From the NCBI GenBank assembly GCA_017893485.1, contig CM030360.1, positions 7,496,870-7,560,869 on the forward strand: 64,000 bases of DNA, given 5' to 3'. How positions within the stretch are numbered: position 1 is the stretch's first letter; the number at the start of each line of letters is the position of its first letter. Below the pieces are notes generated by a model, which worked only from the letters and a program-made list of their open reading frames with translations, did not search any database and was not told the origin of the DNA. Shown here piece by piece: positions 22,643 to 33,840 of the stretch. The translations under genes and the position numbers were made by a program. The stretch comes from Hemerocallis citrina (lineage: Eukaryota > Streptophyta > Magnoliopsida > Asparagales > Asphodelaceae).

Positions 22643-24282
22643 TTCATTGTTTTCTTCTCTTTCTAAGGGTTCTCCTATTTTTGCTTTCACATTCTTCTGT
22701 TTCACCTTCACTACTTCCACTATCTTCTTTCATTAACATTATTTCTTCATCTTCACTTATTTCTGACCATTCTTCATCATATTCTATGGATTCATAATTT
22801 ATATTATTCATTTCTTCAATTTCTTCTACGTATTTTACATTTTCTTTTTTTATTCTTTTAGGACAATTTGGTGATATACGTCCTACCTCTCCACATATGT
22901 AACAATTACATTTTTTTTGGATTTTTCGTATACTGCCTATTTTTATTTTTCTTCATTTTTCTAAAGTATTTTTTGAAAGTTTTTCTACATCTCTTAAAAG
23001 TTTTCCTATATTTTGGTTGATATTTTTGGAATTTTTGATTATTCTTCTTTGTGTATTTATAGTTATTATTGCATCCCCAATGATTTGGTCTTGCATCCTC
23101 ACAGCAAATTCTTTGTTTATATGTTCTATAATATTTCATTGTTGCTCTAGCATCTTGGCATACTTTGTCTCTATAATCTTTTACAAATTGCGTTCTATAC
23201 CCTAAAGTGTCTACTTCTGGTTTCACTTTCTCACTTATGTATGCACTATATATGTTTATACTCCATGGATCAGGTAGTTTTAGAAAGAATGTGTCTAAAA
23301 TTGGACTCCGTTCTTCTTTTGTATAATAACTATCTTGATAATATTCTCGGAATTCACACGCATAGTTGTCAAAATGGCACTTGTCACATATTTCTAAGTT
23401 ACTTAGTCTCCATCTTGCTTGATTCTTTTTATATATAGTGTGTTTTTCTCCTCTATCATATACACTGAATTCGGTTCTTATTGCTTTTTCGTAATTTGTA
23501 ATTATTTCTTTTAAACCTAACGTCCGTTGTGCTGAGCTTTCTTCAGTTCCTCTATCATCAATTGGTCTTGATTTTCTTATAGTATTTCTCTCTTCTTCCT
23601 CTAGCCCATTCCACCATTTTGCTACTACACCCATAAAGGTGGCTTCTATAAATTTCTCAAATGCATTTCTGTTAAGGTTTTGCCTAAATCCTACTATTAG
23701 TGTCGCTTTTACCCATTCTTCAATTGTCCTATCTACGTCTTTTACGCAATCTAGGTCTAACTATTCTCCATTTCCTGATATTCCTTTTTCGTAGTGTTCT
23801 GTAGGTTCGTATTTTGGGGTTTCTTTTTCTTTATCTTTTTCTAGTTGCATTCTTCTTTTTGTGTTTTGCCATTTCCATGGTAATTGGTAAGGTTTTTTGT
23901 TAGGTGGTGGTCTTAGGAATTCATACATGTTATTTGGAATTTCAGAAGGTTTTTCAATAATCTTATCTTGGTCCATTTTTATTTCCTCGTTTGTTATATC
24001 TAGATTTTTTAAGGCTTCTTGTACTTCTTCTGGATTAGGATTTGCCATTAAATCTTCTATTTCCAAGATATTTATATTAAGTTTTGTTATGGCTTCTAGC
24101 TCTTTCATACCTTCTTCTGTTATGCCTAATTCTTCTTCTAGGTAGTCAGTCATGTATCTTCCTAATTCTTTTATATTTTTATTTATGATTCTTAAATCTT
24201 TTCTTATATCACTAAACATTTCAGGACCACTGTAATCTTCTTCCAACTCTTGTATGTTTAGCATATAAACCTTTGGGTCCAT
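22643..24282 (-). pseudogene. pararetroviral coat protein ORF, broken
   Basis: The reading frame opens at 24282 (MDPKVY) with an acidic, probably coiled-coil N-terminal part to 23764. It meets an in-frame TAG at 23761-23763 and continues in the same frame through a coat-protein-like core (KWWNGLEEEERNTIRKSRP) to a lysine/arginine-rich segment. An extra base in an A run near 22911-22918 shifts the frame just before the CCHC zinc finger. In that finger (about 22865-22906) the expected histidine of CX2CX4HX4C is arginine. The acidic tail continues to a TGA at 22643-22645. The N-terminal 173 aa could alternatively be a separate virion-associated protein. Confidence 0.75.
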
Positions 24283-24544
24283 GTCCTATTATTTTTTCTG
24301 CTAGTAGGTGTTGGTAATACCAACTTGCTTCTTCGTTTCTGTAATCTAATACTTTGTATGCTATTTCTTTTTGTATCTCTTTCGGTAGTTGATTAGTTAC
24401 TTTTATTGTTAGTAATAGGTATTCTGATAATTCTTTACTAGCAATATGCTTACTCTTTACTAATCTTTTATCAACGTATCTAATCTTGAATTTTGAAAGA
24501 TTTTTTAATTTAAGTTTCTTTATTTTCTGTGAATTATCCAGCTT
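24221..24544 (-). pseudogene. C-terminal remnant of the first viral ORF
   Basis: Open for 107 codons without a start codon, overlapping the coat-protein ORF start by about 60 nt in another frame. It contains a lysine-rich stretch and KEIQKEIAYKVLDYRNEEASW. By position it is the tail of the gene preceding the coat protein, often the movement protein in this family; I could not confirm that from motifs. The 5' part is missing because the inverted-repeat end begins here. Confidence 0.45.
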
Positions 24545-24599
24545 TTATAAGGGTAAGGTGTATTATAGTTTATAATTTTTTAAAGTAGGGTTATATATA

Positions 24600-24741
24600 A
24601 AATTTTGCTTTATGGTTATTATAATTAAAAGAGGTGGTTGGCTAAATATTTTATAAAAGTGGGGTATTTGGCTAAATCTTTTAGGAAGTGGGGTATTTGG
24701 CTAAATATTTTCCAAAAGTAGGTTAATTACCCACTATACTC
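24600..24741. repeat. right inverted-repeat end of the viral unit
   Basis: Three tandem units of gggtatttggctaaatatttt type, inverse to those at 17645-17735, ending ...ACCCACTATACTC directly before the 9-bp duplication. Confidence 0.6.
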
Positions 24742-24750
24742 GAAAAAGCA

Positions 24751-25015
24751 CAGGTTGATGCTGTGCTTGACTTCGTCAAAGATGGCCCCACCTTCATATG
24801 ATTTCAGAAGTTGTACACAGAATTAAAAAGCAGGGAAGAGTATTGAGAAATAATCCCACATCGAAGATTAAAATAGAAATAATATAATACAAATAACATA
24901 GCCAATGATCAAAAGTTACCATCCGGTTAACCACCTTTTGAGAGGCAACTTGTGGTGGGCAGTTGTACTACATAGTATCTAATTTGTCTTATAAATTGGA
25001 TAAATTGTCTGAGCT
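24751..25015 (+). repeat. 3' LTR of the Gypsy remnant, right half
   Basis: Resumes the LTR at cacaggttgatgctgtgc, parallel to 16755-17045, with a small internal deletion near 24785 relative to 16795-16817. It ends 'ctgagctagga' next to LINE sequence. Confidence 0.65.
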
Positions 25016-25530
25016 AGGAGCTAATTTTGAATGACCCGTTCAAGAGACTTATGGGTCGGAGGTCCGACACTCTAAGAACTTCTGAATTTATCAGAATTAG
25101 AATCACGTTCACGTAGTTAAGCCTATCCACGTGTGCCACCCCTTGATATAACTCGATGAAAATATCCGAAAGGTCTGTCTTGATGATATTCAAATACAAT
25201 TTATAGAAAAAGATTGAGAAGCCGTCTGATCCTAGTGCCTTTTCATGTCCCAAAATTTTTATAGCTTTAAGGATCTCCTCCTCCGAGAAGTTCTTTCTAA
25301 CCCCTCGCTTCCTTCGATTCTTGATTCACTCCACATCTCAACACTCATGCTGCATATATGTGGTCTCCTTTTCCCAGCAACTCTCTAAACCTCGTGTTAG
25401 CCTGATGTCTAATTTGTGTGTTGTCCTTCGTCCAGTTATCACCCACAAACAAACTCGCAATGTGATTGTGACGTCTTCTGCCACTTGAAACCTTATGGAA
25501 GATTACAATATTGGAATCCCCATCCTTAAG
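25016..25530 (-). pseudogene. LINE reverse transcriptase, N-terminal part
   Basis: 25014-25253 on the minus strand reads GHEKALGSDGFSIFFYK and SDLRPISLLNGSFKIS, the fingers region of L1-type plant LINE RT, followed by the junction with the Gypsy LTR. It continues at 16618. Stops lie between this part and the endonuclease. Confidence 0.8.
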
Positions 25531-26283
25531 TCACTGAACCCTCGATCCCTGTCTCCAATAACACTGTTTCATTTCTCCAATTCGATGAAGCTCTCCTCTA
25601 CAATAGGTCAGCTCCTCAAATTTTGAGATTTCCAGACTCCAATCATCCTCGGTGATTTCTAGTTCTTTTACTCGTTCGCCCAAAGTCTCATTCTTTCCTT
25701 TGACTTCACCATATTCTTGCTTGGCCCAAATCTTTAGCTGCTTACGCAGTCGTCTCATCCTATTGTTCCACTTCGAAAATGCATCAGTCGTACCCACTGG
25801 AGTCACCCATGATTCTTCTATAAGCTCTCTAATGCTGTAGTTGAGAGTCCAAGTCTTTTCAAATCTAAATTGCTGTTTGTTGCTTCTTCTATCAGTACCA
25901 CACTCAAGGGATAGTGGTGTGTGATCCGATGTGTATCTAGTTAGGGTCCTAACCGCGGCCAGTGGAAATTGGTCCTCCCACTCCGTAGACAGAAGTATTA
26001 TATCCAGTTTTTCTAAAGTCGAGTTAACTTGCATATTCGTCCAAGTGAATCTTCTATCAGTGGCCTGGATTTCCATGAGTTCTAAACCAGTAATAATCGG
26101 ATTGAATTTGTTCCTATCAATGTTGGTAGAACCCTTACCTCTGTGTTCCTTCTGAAATCTAGTTCTATTAAAGTCCCCTCCCACCACCCATGGTCTTTCC
26201 TTTCTATCTTGATCAGTTCTTAATTCTAACAAAAATTCATCTCTGAGTTTAGAGTTATATGGGCCACACACCGACGAAACCAT
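25531..26283 (-). pseudogene. LINE endonuclease (EEP family) fragment
   Basis: A 250-codon open stretch with the apurinic-endonuclease-like motifs of LINE ORF2: WVVGGDFNRTRF (GDFN), RRFTWTN and TSDHTPL (SDH, catalytic His), followed by the linker to RT. The N-terminal E/W motifs are not in this frame but are seen in the neighbouring duplicated segment. Part of a 1-kb tandem duplication. Confidence 0.82.
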
Positions 26284-26883
26284 ATGCTCTCATCACTCGC
26301 TTTTACGAATAATTCTAATTGTCAGCGAGTACTTCCCAACATAATCGTTGACAATATAAAAAATGTTAGAGTCAACCCCTGCGGCAATTCTCCCTAAAAA
26401 CCCTTTAGTTGACTTGAATCGCCACTCAAAACTCCCAAGGGCTCTAAGGCACTCGAAATCTTTACTCAGTGGATTTTCACTAATAGTTTCTTATAACGTA
26501 CAAATCAAATGTTTTTTTATTCACTAAAGAGTCACTAACCAATCTAACCTTAACTATAGACCGTATCCCTCTAACATTCCAAAAGAAGTATAACATGAAA
26601 ACTAACTAAAGCATCTAACATCTTACGAATCTGAGTCAAGAAAAAGCTCTGTAGACTTAGCCCATACACTCCCCCCCCCCCCCCCCCCTTCCCCAAATTG
26701 CATTAACTCTCTATAGTTGTTCTTCTCTAGTGGATCCCATGGCTAATCCGAACATACTAGCATAATCAAAAAAGCTTATTATCCGAGATAAAATTTAAAA
26801 TTGATTGTTTAGCTAGTTACGTACCTCCACACGTCGGTGCTGGTTCCTTTGCTTTAACCGCCGATCTAATTAGGTCATCCTCT

Positions 26884-27507
26884 CTAGGAACCCAACATAG
26901 AGAGTAGGGCGAGTTGTCGGGAGGAAGAGCAAGAGACACAAGTGTGATCCGATGTGTATCTAGTTAGGGTCCTAACCGTGGCCAGTGGAAATTGGTCCTC
27001 CCACTCCGTAGACACAAGTATTATATCCAGTTTTTCTAAAGTCGAGTTAATTTGCATATTCGTCCAAGTGAATCTTCTATCAGTGGCCTGGATTTCCATG
27101 AGTTCTAAACCAGTAATAATCGGATTGAATTTGTTCCTATCAATGTCGGTAGAACCCTTACCTCTGTGTTCATTTTGAAATCTAGTTCTATTAAAGTCCC
27201 CTCCCACCACCCATGGTCTTTCCCTTCTATCTTGATCAGTTCTTAATTCTAACAAAAATTCATTTCTGAGTCTAGAGGTATATGGGCCATACACCGGCGA
27301 AACCATATGCTCTCATCCGTCGCTTTTACGAATAATTCTAATTGTCAGCGAGTACTTCCCAACATAATCGTTGACAATATAAAAAATGTTAGAGTCAACC
27401 CCTAAGGCAATTCTCCCTGAAAACCCTCTAGTTGACTCGAATCGCCACTCAAAACTCCCAAGGGCTCTAAGGCACTCGAAGTCTTTACTCAGTGGATTTT
27501 CACTCAT
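26884..27507 (-). pseudogene. duplicated LINE endonuclease fragment
   Basis: 26884-27306 repeats the GDFN...SDH region of 25531-26283 almost exactly, then diverges at a junction carrying inverted sequence. 27313-27507 supplies the more N-terminal SFEWRFESTRGFSGRIALG part in another frame. The repeat units are about 25921-26888 and 26944-27903. Both carry poly(C) tracts (26671-26688 and 27674-27708). Confidence 0.8.
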
Positions 27508-27672
27508 AGTTTCTTAGAACGTACAAATCGAATATTTTTTTATTCACTAAAGAGTCACTAACCAATCTAACCTTAACTATAGACCGTATCCCTCTAACAT
27601 TCCAAAAGATGTATAACATGAAAACTAACTAAAGCATCTAATATCTTACGAATCTGAGTCAAGAAAAAACTC

Positions 27673-27710
<38 letters not shown>

Positions 27711-27979
27711 ATTGCATTAACTCTCTATACTTGTTCTTCTCAAGTGGATCCCATGGCTAATCCGAACATACTAGCATAATCAAAAAAGCTTATTATCCGA
27801 GATAAAATTCAAAATTGATTGTTTGACTAGTTACGTACCTCCACACGTCGGTGCTGGTTCCTTTGCTTTAACCGCTGATCTAATTAGGTCATCCTTTCTA
27901 GGACCGTTTAATCCTCATCTGTCAATTTGTCTCTTGCTCTTCCTCCACACAACTCGCCGTACTCTCTATGTTGGGTTCC

Positions 27980-28479
27980 TTAGGTGCTTCCTCTGCTATC
28001 TTTTGTCCTCCTACTAATTCCATAACTTGTCTTTCCCATTTCTCAGTATTGTTGTTGGAGTTGTTTTCCTCCTCTCTTACCCCTTCCAATGCTCCAATCA
28101 TGCCGTCTTGCCTTTTTATACTCTCCTATGCTTCCCTCTTGACTCTATATTCTCTTAGTCGACTCTGTTCCCACTCCACTATCTTCCTCTTCGTCCTCAT
28201 CTTGCATCCCTTCTAGTGCATGCTGAACATTTTGATGATCCTCTACCACCACAATTCCTTTAGAATTCTGGCCCAACTCAACAGTGTGTGTATTGGCCTC
28301 TACCCATTTTTTTCCCACTCCTAGCCCACCTCTACTTGGGCCAGGCCCAAACAAATTGAGATTTTTAGAAACTGCCAACACAGCAACTCTTACTGCTTCA
28401 TTGAACTCCTCCTTAGGATGCATTATTTTGTCACTAAGTGTAGCTGCGGACCCCACCTTCATAGCGTTCCCCACATTCA
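27980..28479 (-). pseudogene. LINE ORF1 remnant, 3' part
   Basis: Minus-strand 28145-28474 is open and acidic towards its end (GMQDEDEEEDSGVG). It lies upstream of the endonuclease, as ORF1 should. The same frame resumes beyond the MITE at 29211-29292 once one copy of the target duplication is discounted. No RNA-binding motif is clear. Confidence 0.5.
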
Positions 28480-29210
28480 GAATTTTTCCAAAATGACCCA
28501 GCTTTCCAAAGTATTTACCAAACTAACCCACTTTCAAAACTATTTAACAGATTGATACAAACAAGCGAGTATAGTTCTATGGTTTTCTCCAACACTTGGA
28601 AAAATTATGAACATGCAATTTATACATAAAATGTATATAATTACACTGGCTATTTGAGATAGCGAGTTTATTTGAACTAGACTCACTATCTCAGATAGTG
28701 AGTATAGTTGTACTCATTTTTCAGATCAATTTTGAACAAGAAATGAATATAACTAAAACTCTCTATCTGAGATAATGAGTTTTAGCTCAAATAAACTCTT
28801 TATCTAAGATAACGATTGTAGTTGTACTCATTTTTTCAGAGAAATTTTGAAAATAAAAGTATAGAACTACACTTGCTATCTGAGATAGAAAGTCTAGCTC
28901 AAATGAACTAGCTATTTTAGATAACGAGTGCGGTTGTACTCTTTTTTTAAGAGAAATTTTGAACATGCGATCTCTACCTGAAATGTATATAACTACACTC
29001 ACAATCTCAGATAGCGAGTCTAGTTATACTCAATTTTTCAGAGAAATTTTGAATGTGCAATTTCTACCTGAAATGTATAGACTTAGACAGCGAGGTCAGT
29101 TGAACTATACTTGCTATCTGAGATTGCGAGTAGGTCAATTTGATAAATAGTTTCGAATGTGGGTCAGTTTGATAAATACTTTCAAAATGTGGGTCATTTT
29201 GGGAAAAATA
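28480..29210. mobile_element. Mutator-like MITE with long inverted termini
   Basis: Imperfect terminal inverted repeats of about 70 bp (left: tttttccaaaatgaccca; right: tgggtcattttgggaaaaa). They are flanked by ccacattca (28471-28479) and ccacattcg (29211-29219), a 9-bp duplication with one mismatch. The interior is a diverged tandem array of roughly 100-130-bp units built round ctatctgagatag palindromes and 'agagaaattttgaa'. Not coding. Confidence 0.7.
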
Positions 29211-29292
29211 CCACATTCGTCAAATCTGTCGTTTCAGATGCGTGAACAGTACTCACTTGACATTCCCGTACCATTGTTTTGACGATGTGACA
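29211..29292 (-). pseudogene. LINE ORF1 remnant, 5' part
   Basis: Short open stretch (MVRECQVSTVHASETTDL on the minus strand) continuing into 28474 across the MITE, then cut by the Copia LTR starting at 29293. Confidence 0.45.
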
Positions 29293-29930
29293 TGTTGAGT
29301 TCTAACTGCAAAATAACTCACCAACGAGAAGCAAAACAATAGAATTACAAGAAAGAAAACAAAGAGCAATAAAAAACCAACACACAAGAACACACGAGAT
29401 TTTTTGAGGTTCACCCAATACAATGGCTACTTTTCCGCACAGAAGCACTCCTGCGATTTGCACTAGAAATATGAAGAATAACTTTACAAATCTCTCAAGA
29501 ACTTATCCCATGGTGTAGAGTTTCTCTCTATCTCTCTCACTATCTCTGACGGCTGCCAGATCTCTATTTTCATTTTACTTAACCCTAAAATGTACACAAT
29601 ACAATATATATAGGTTTGACAAGATTTAATCTCAGCTACAGATCAATCAACGACGGGCGGTCGACTACAACTTTGGACGGTCGACTGTTCGTTTCCTTCG
29701 ACTGTACATGGATCCAACAGAGAGTGGGACGATCGACTAGTCATTCATTCAAGTGTACAAGGTAGCAACAGTGAGCGGGACGGTCCACTGTGCGGTCGAT
29801 CTGGTGTGCAGTCGATCGCGTCTACCTGTCGCTTGTTGACTGGTTTTGATCTGGTTGCTTCCACTTCGACTCTTCTTCTTGTCAGTTTTCTTCAATCCAT
29901 TGTCATGTATTGGATCTACAAACTCCAACA
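29293..29930 (-). repeat. 3' LTR of another Copia element (family 3)
   Basis: On the minus strand the LTR starts TGTTGGAGTTTGTAG right after a purine-rich AAGAGACATGGGAGGTCA tract (29931-29948) and ends ...CTCAACA. It contains 'gtcgact' motifs like Copia family 2. Its right two-thirds is repeated at 47505-47880. Confidence 0.6.
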
Positions 29931-30286
29931 TGACCTCCCATGTCTCTTCCTTAATCAAATAAAATAGTTATACCTTACATTTTTCACAAAAAAATTGAAA
30001 ATCAGGAAATAAAATAAATTAAAACGTGCAGTGATTTGATTCAAATATACCCAGTCAAATTTGAATAATATATGATCTCACGTTAAATCTCTCTTACTAT
30101 CAATAATGTTCACTTTTTTTTGAGTCCATATCAATAATGTTCATTTTTACCATTCCCCTTTTATTAAATGTAGTAAGCAATTCGAATTCGTATTGCTCAC
30201 CTTCTTAATTTGACTAGTTAATATAAAGGTCCTTTTAAGACTTGGAATTGTCAAAACTTTACAAATTTAAAATTCTGTCAAATTTA
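29931..30286. other. AT-rich segment shared with 47877-48230
   Basis: Collinear with the B-C interval. No ORF or terminal repeat beyond the polypurine tract at its left end. Confidence 0.5.
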
Positions 30287-31120
30287 TGTTAGGGTCGCCA
30301 CCGGTTCGTTAGCGCCGAACGTCGACCACCGTGGGAAAAGCCATCCAAGGAGATACGAGATATATGGGTTAGAGTTAAAGAACAGAGTAGTCAGTGGTAG
30401 AAGGGTCTGTAGTGAGTAATTGTACGCGCGTAGCGCACCTTATTTTAATTCAATGTTGAGCGGGAGTGAGCTAGGGAGGGAATTGCCTGTGTGCGTGTTG
30501 CACATGTGTCTTGATTCTCTATATATATGTGAGCTGTAATCTCAGAAGGATCAATCAATAAAAATCTTCTACTATCTTCTCTAATCTTCTCTTATCTTCT
30601 TATCTACTCTTCTTCTCCAAATTCCTCATCCCCCATTCCCCTTCAGCACCACCAGCACCATTCAGCAACCAACAGCACTCATCCCCCATTCCCCTTCAGC
30701 ACCACCAGCACCATTCAGCAGCCAACAACACCATGCCTCGATCCAGAAACCCACACAACCAGCTTCCTGACAACTTGGTATCAGAGCCAAGTGAAGGCGA
30801 TGGACGAGATGAAGGGATCGCACCACTGGAGGGAGAAGTGGCCAATCTTAAGAGCCAAATGGCGGAGATTCAACTGAGGAGTGGGTATCAATCTGAGAGA
30901 ATCGAATCGATTGGGGAGGGAATCAATGAACGATTCGTCGCGATGGAAACTAGGATGAATGTTCGAATGGATGCTATGTTGGCAATGATACAGCAGAGCT
31001 TACATCGACCACCCAACCAACAGCACTCATCCCCCATTCCCCTTCAGCACCACCAGCACCATTCAGCAGCCAACAGCACCATGCCCCGATCCAGAAACCC
31101 ACACAACCAGCTTCCTGACA
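30287..31120 (+). mobile_element. TRIM-like LTR retrotransposon (834 bp)
   Basis: 5' LTR 30287-30772 (TGTTAGGGTCGCC...CTTCCTGACA) with TATA-like ctatatatatg near 30520 and AATAAA near 30561. The primer-binding site TGGTATCAGAGCC is at 30776-30788. A short internal region follows, then a truncated 3' LTR (31016-31120) matching 30668-30772. The 5-bp duplication attta is at 30282-30286 and 31121-31125; the empty site is near 48230. The ORF 30733-31146 begins in the LTR and has a coiled-coil-like stretch (LEGEVANLKSQMAEIQLR), perhaps a gag start. Confidence 0.78.
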
Positions 31121-31332
31121 ATTTAGTATCCGGAAATTTATTTTGAGATTTTTTTGATAATTAATTATATTTTTAGAATCTTTAAATTTTAGACCATGAA
31201 TTAAGGTTAAATGATAATTTAACCATAATCCTCATTTAATCCACAAGTGGATTTCGAATATTGACATTAATTGTCATTTCAACGGACAAGAGTTTGACAA
31301 GGAAGCTATCTCCTTCCCGTGTTTATCTATTA
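31121..31332. other. spacer shared with 48231-48661
   Basis: AT-rich. The parallel segment carries a Helitron (48326-48546) that is absent here, so this is its empty site. Confidence 0.5.
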
Positions 31333-32087
31333 GAGCATTTACAGTCGTTTCTTATATTTACCGATTTGCCATTTTATAGCAAATGGGACGCTGCAATGAT
31401 TTTCTATTTTACTATTTTTTTGGCAAATTTGCTATATTCATTTATCAAAAATGAAAAACAGAATAGCGATTCTCAAATTATAAAGGACGGTACAACATAT
31501 ACCGTCCCTCTTATTTTAATTTTTTTTAATTTGCTATATTTGTTTCTCAAAAATGAGAAACAGAATAGCGATTCTCAAATTATAAAGGACGGTACAACAT
31601 ATACCGTCCCTCTTATTTTAAATTTTTTTGATCGAGTCGGACGGTATAATATATACCGTCCCAAGTTTTTTTTTTTTTTAAATAGGGGTCGGACGGTATA
31701 ACATATATCATCCCATATTTTTTTTATTTTTTTTTTAATTTTTTTTTAATCAGACGGCCAGATTTCGCCCAAAAAATTTAAAATTAAAAAAAAAATTCCT
31801 GAAATCCCGGACGGTACAACATGTACCGTCCTAGATTTTAGGGAATTAGTGGGTAGATTAGGTTTAGTTAGTTTTTAATTATTTAATTTATTTAATTAAC
31901 ATATTTTAATAGTTAATAAGTAATTAATTTTTAAAAAAAAAATTAAATGTAAATGTTGTACCGTCCCACGCAATATTTTTTTTAAAATGAGAAATATATA
32001 GCAAACGACAACTGCAGCAACTTCCGCTATTTGCTACTACTGTAACTGCCATTTTATAACAAATGAGAAACACGACTGTGGATGCTC
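31333..32087. mobile_element. PIF/Harbinger-type MITE (755 bp)
   Basis: TIRs GAGCATTTACAGTCGTTTC / inverse of cacgactgtggatgctc, with TTA on both sides (31330-31332 and 32088-32090). The interior repeats a hairpin with arms GGACGGTA/TACCGTCC around CAACATA several times. A second copy sits at 48662-49494. Short ORFs across it are repeat artefacts. Confidence 0.75.
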
Positions 32088-33840
32088 TTACCTTCCAGAT
32101 GGCAAATTTTTACCTAAATTCACCCAATTGGTCATCTTTTGTTTCTTTCAGACAAAGCTCTCATTGTTTGATCAACCGTTGATTTTAAGAGGGGATGTCA
32201 AATAAAAATCATATAAAAACTTTTTCTCTTTTCTTGTTTTTTTTTATAAAGAAAATGGGGAATATAGCCAGCATGTTTTATTAATTAGGAAATAACAAAA
32301 CAAACCAAGAGTACTGGGCTATAGTACAAACTACGAGAATGAAATAAAATAAGAAGCAACTTGACCCGTACAGAAAACAAGAAATTCATCTAATAACCCT
32401 GGATGGTAGACTGACAAATGGATAGTCTTCACCACTATCGTGGAGGCCCCGTCGCTGCATCTCCACTAAAACTGTAATGGATCTCATCTTGTTCCCAATC
32501 ACAGTGCTCGCACATCATAATTTTCATACATCAGTTTAGCATTGTGCCCTGCTTCCACAGCAGGCGCACACCCACCTGAAGCGAGTCAGACGGAATTTTG
32601 ATAACCGCCGAACCCTGCCTTCTCCTCCTCTCTTCCCACAATCGTGCAAACATCACACTCACCCCAACGAAAACCACAGTTAAAGAGAGCCGTGAAACGG
32701 ATACCCTTTCCTCTCTCACGCTCTTACTCTCTCTAGTGATTTCTCACATACACAGACATACACCAACATACAGTAGTGAGGAGCATCATCTTCACTCATT
32801 CTCTCTCACTCTCCTCTCTCAAACAAAAAACCCAAAACAAATCATAACTAACTGAAGCATCACCTTCTCCAGTCGCCACAACGGACGGTGGCATTGGACG
32901 TCAGGTTCGATGATGAGGGCATAACGACGGTGCTGCCTCGAAGACTATGGCCATCGGGTGAAAGAGCTCGAATACTGCCGCCGCCCATCTCAATCACTCC
33001 CCAACAAAACTGTGCACGAGCTCCAGCCTCTATCCCCGGCCCCGCCATCAACACAAACCCCGAATACTTCGCACACTCAACCAGCACCTTGTAATCCAAT
33101 CATAGCTGCAGATCGCTGTGATTGGCAACGAGGGCGTGGATATGGTGGCGGCGGCAAAGGTGTCAAGTCCAGTGCCGAAAAGGGGGTCGACGTCAACGAT
33201 GAGGAGGTGCGGTTCTTGATAGAGGCTGCGAAGGCGAAGGTGATAATAGGGAGGAGATCGATGGCGACGGCCCAAGCGGCGGCGCGCTGCCGTCGCCGCG
33301 AGCTCCGTACAAGGAGCTCGCCAGCTCCTCTCCGTCGCTCAACACCGAAGAGACGACGACTGGGTGAAGAATCGATTGTGGAGCTCAGATCCAACGACGG
33401 GATGCTGGGTCGAAGTGGCCAATAGGACAACGAGAGAAGGAGCTCTGCCTCTGCGAGCTCCTCACCGTAGGAGCTTGCCACTCCCATCGCCAAAGCTTGG
33501 AAGAATCGACGATGGGAGGAGTAGAGGCGATGGCGGTAGAGGCGAGGATCCGCCGCCATCGATGTTTTTGGGGATGAGGAGGATAAGCGTGAGCGAGAGT
33601 TGGATTTGGGGGAGTGCATCGACGTGGAGGGGGCGGCGAACCTAAGCCGCTACCCCCTCCATCGTTTCTCACATCTAGGGTTTGTTTGTGAGTTTTTTTT
33701 TAGATCCTCTCTCTAGGAATTTCTTGAGAGAGAAACTATTTTTCCCTTTATTGAAAGTGATCCTCTTCTCTTGTTTACTTGTATAAATATAAATAGTTTG
33801 CTCAAAACTTCAGTATAATTGCGTTATTGGTTTCCAAATA
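32088..33840. repeat. GC-rich duplicated segment of unknown origin
   Basis: Parallel to 49495-51240. It has a CT-rich stretch (32700-32830) followed by a GC-rich block (32860-33660). The longest frame, minus 33077-33619 (180 aa, Ser/Arg/Pro-rich), is broken in the parallel copy, so coding is not supported. It could be a captured gene 5' region or part of a retroelement; I see no domain. Confidence 0.45.

Larger units (their letters stand above)
17645..24741 (-). mobile_element. degraded endogenous pararetrovirus between inverted-repeat ends
   Basis: A 7.1-kb unit bounded by a perfect 9-bp direct duplication, gaaaaagca. Its two ends carry related motifs in opposite orientation: AAAATATTTAGTGAAATACCC-type units at about 17674-17695 and 17703-17724, and the inverse (gggtatttggctaaatatttt type) at about 24633-24652, 24661-24682 and 24690-24712. 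Between them, on the minus strand, lie a truncated ORF, coat-protein ORF, polymerase ORF, transactivator ORF, promoter, a 188-aa ORF and a tRNA-Met primer-binding site, i.e. Caulimoviridae gene order. The first gene is mostly missing. Coat and polymerase ORFs carry stops and frameshifts, so this copy is defective. Confidence 0.8.

Noticed and set aside
30733..31146. Stand-alone 137-aa gene.
   Set aside because: The frame starts in the 5' LTR and ends past the truncated 3' LTR of a TRIM-like element; at most a gag relic.
33077..33619. 180-aa minus-strand ORF in the duplicated GC-rich segment.
   Set aside because: The paralogous segment (about 50480-51027) has the frame broken, and composition is Ser/Arg/Pro-rich without a domain.
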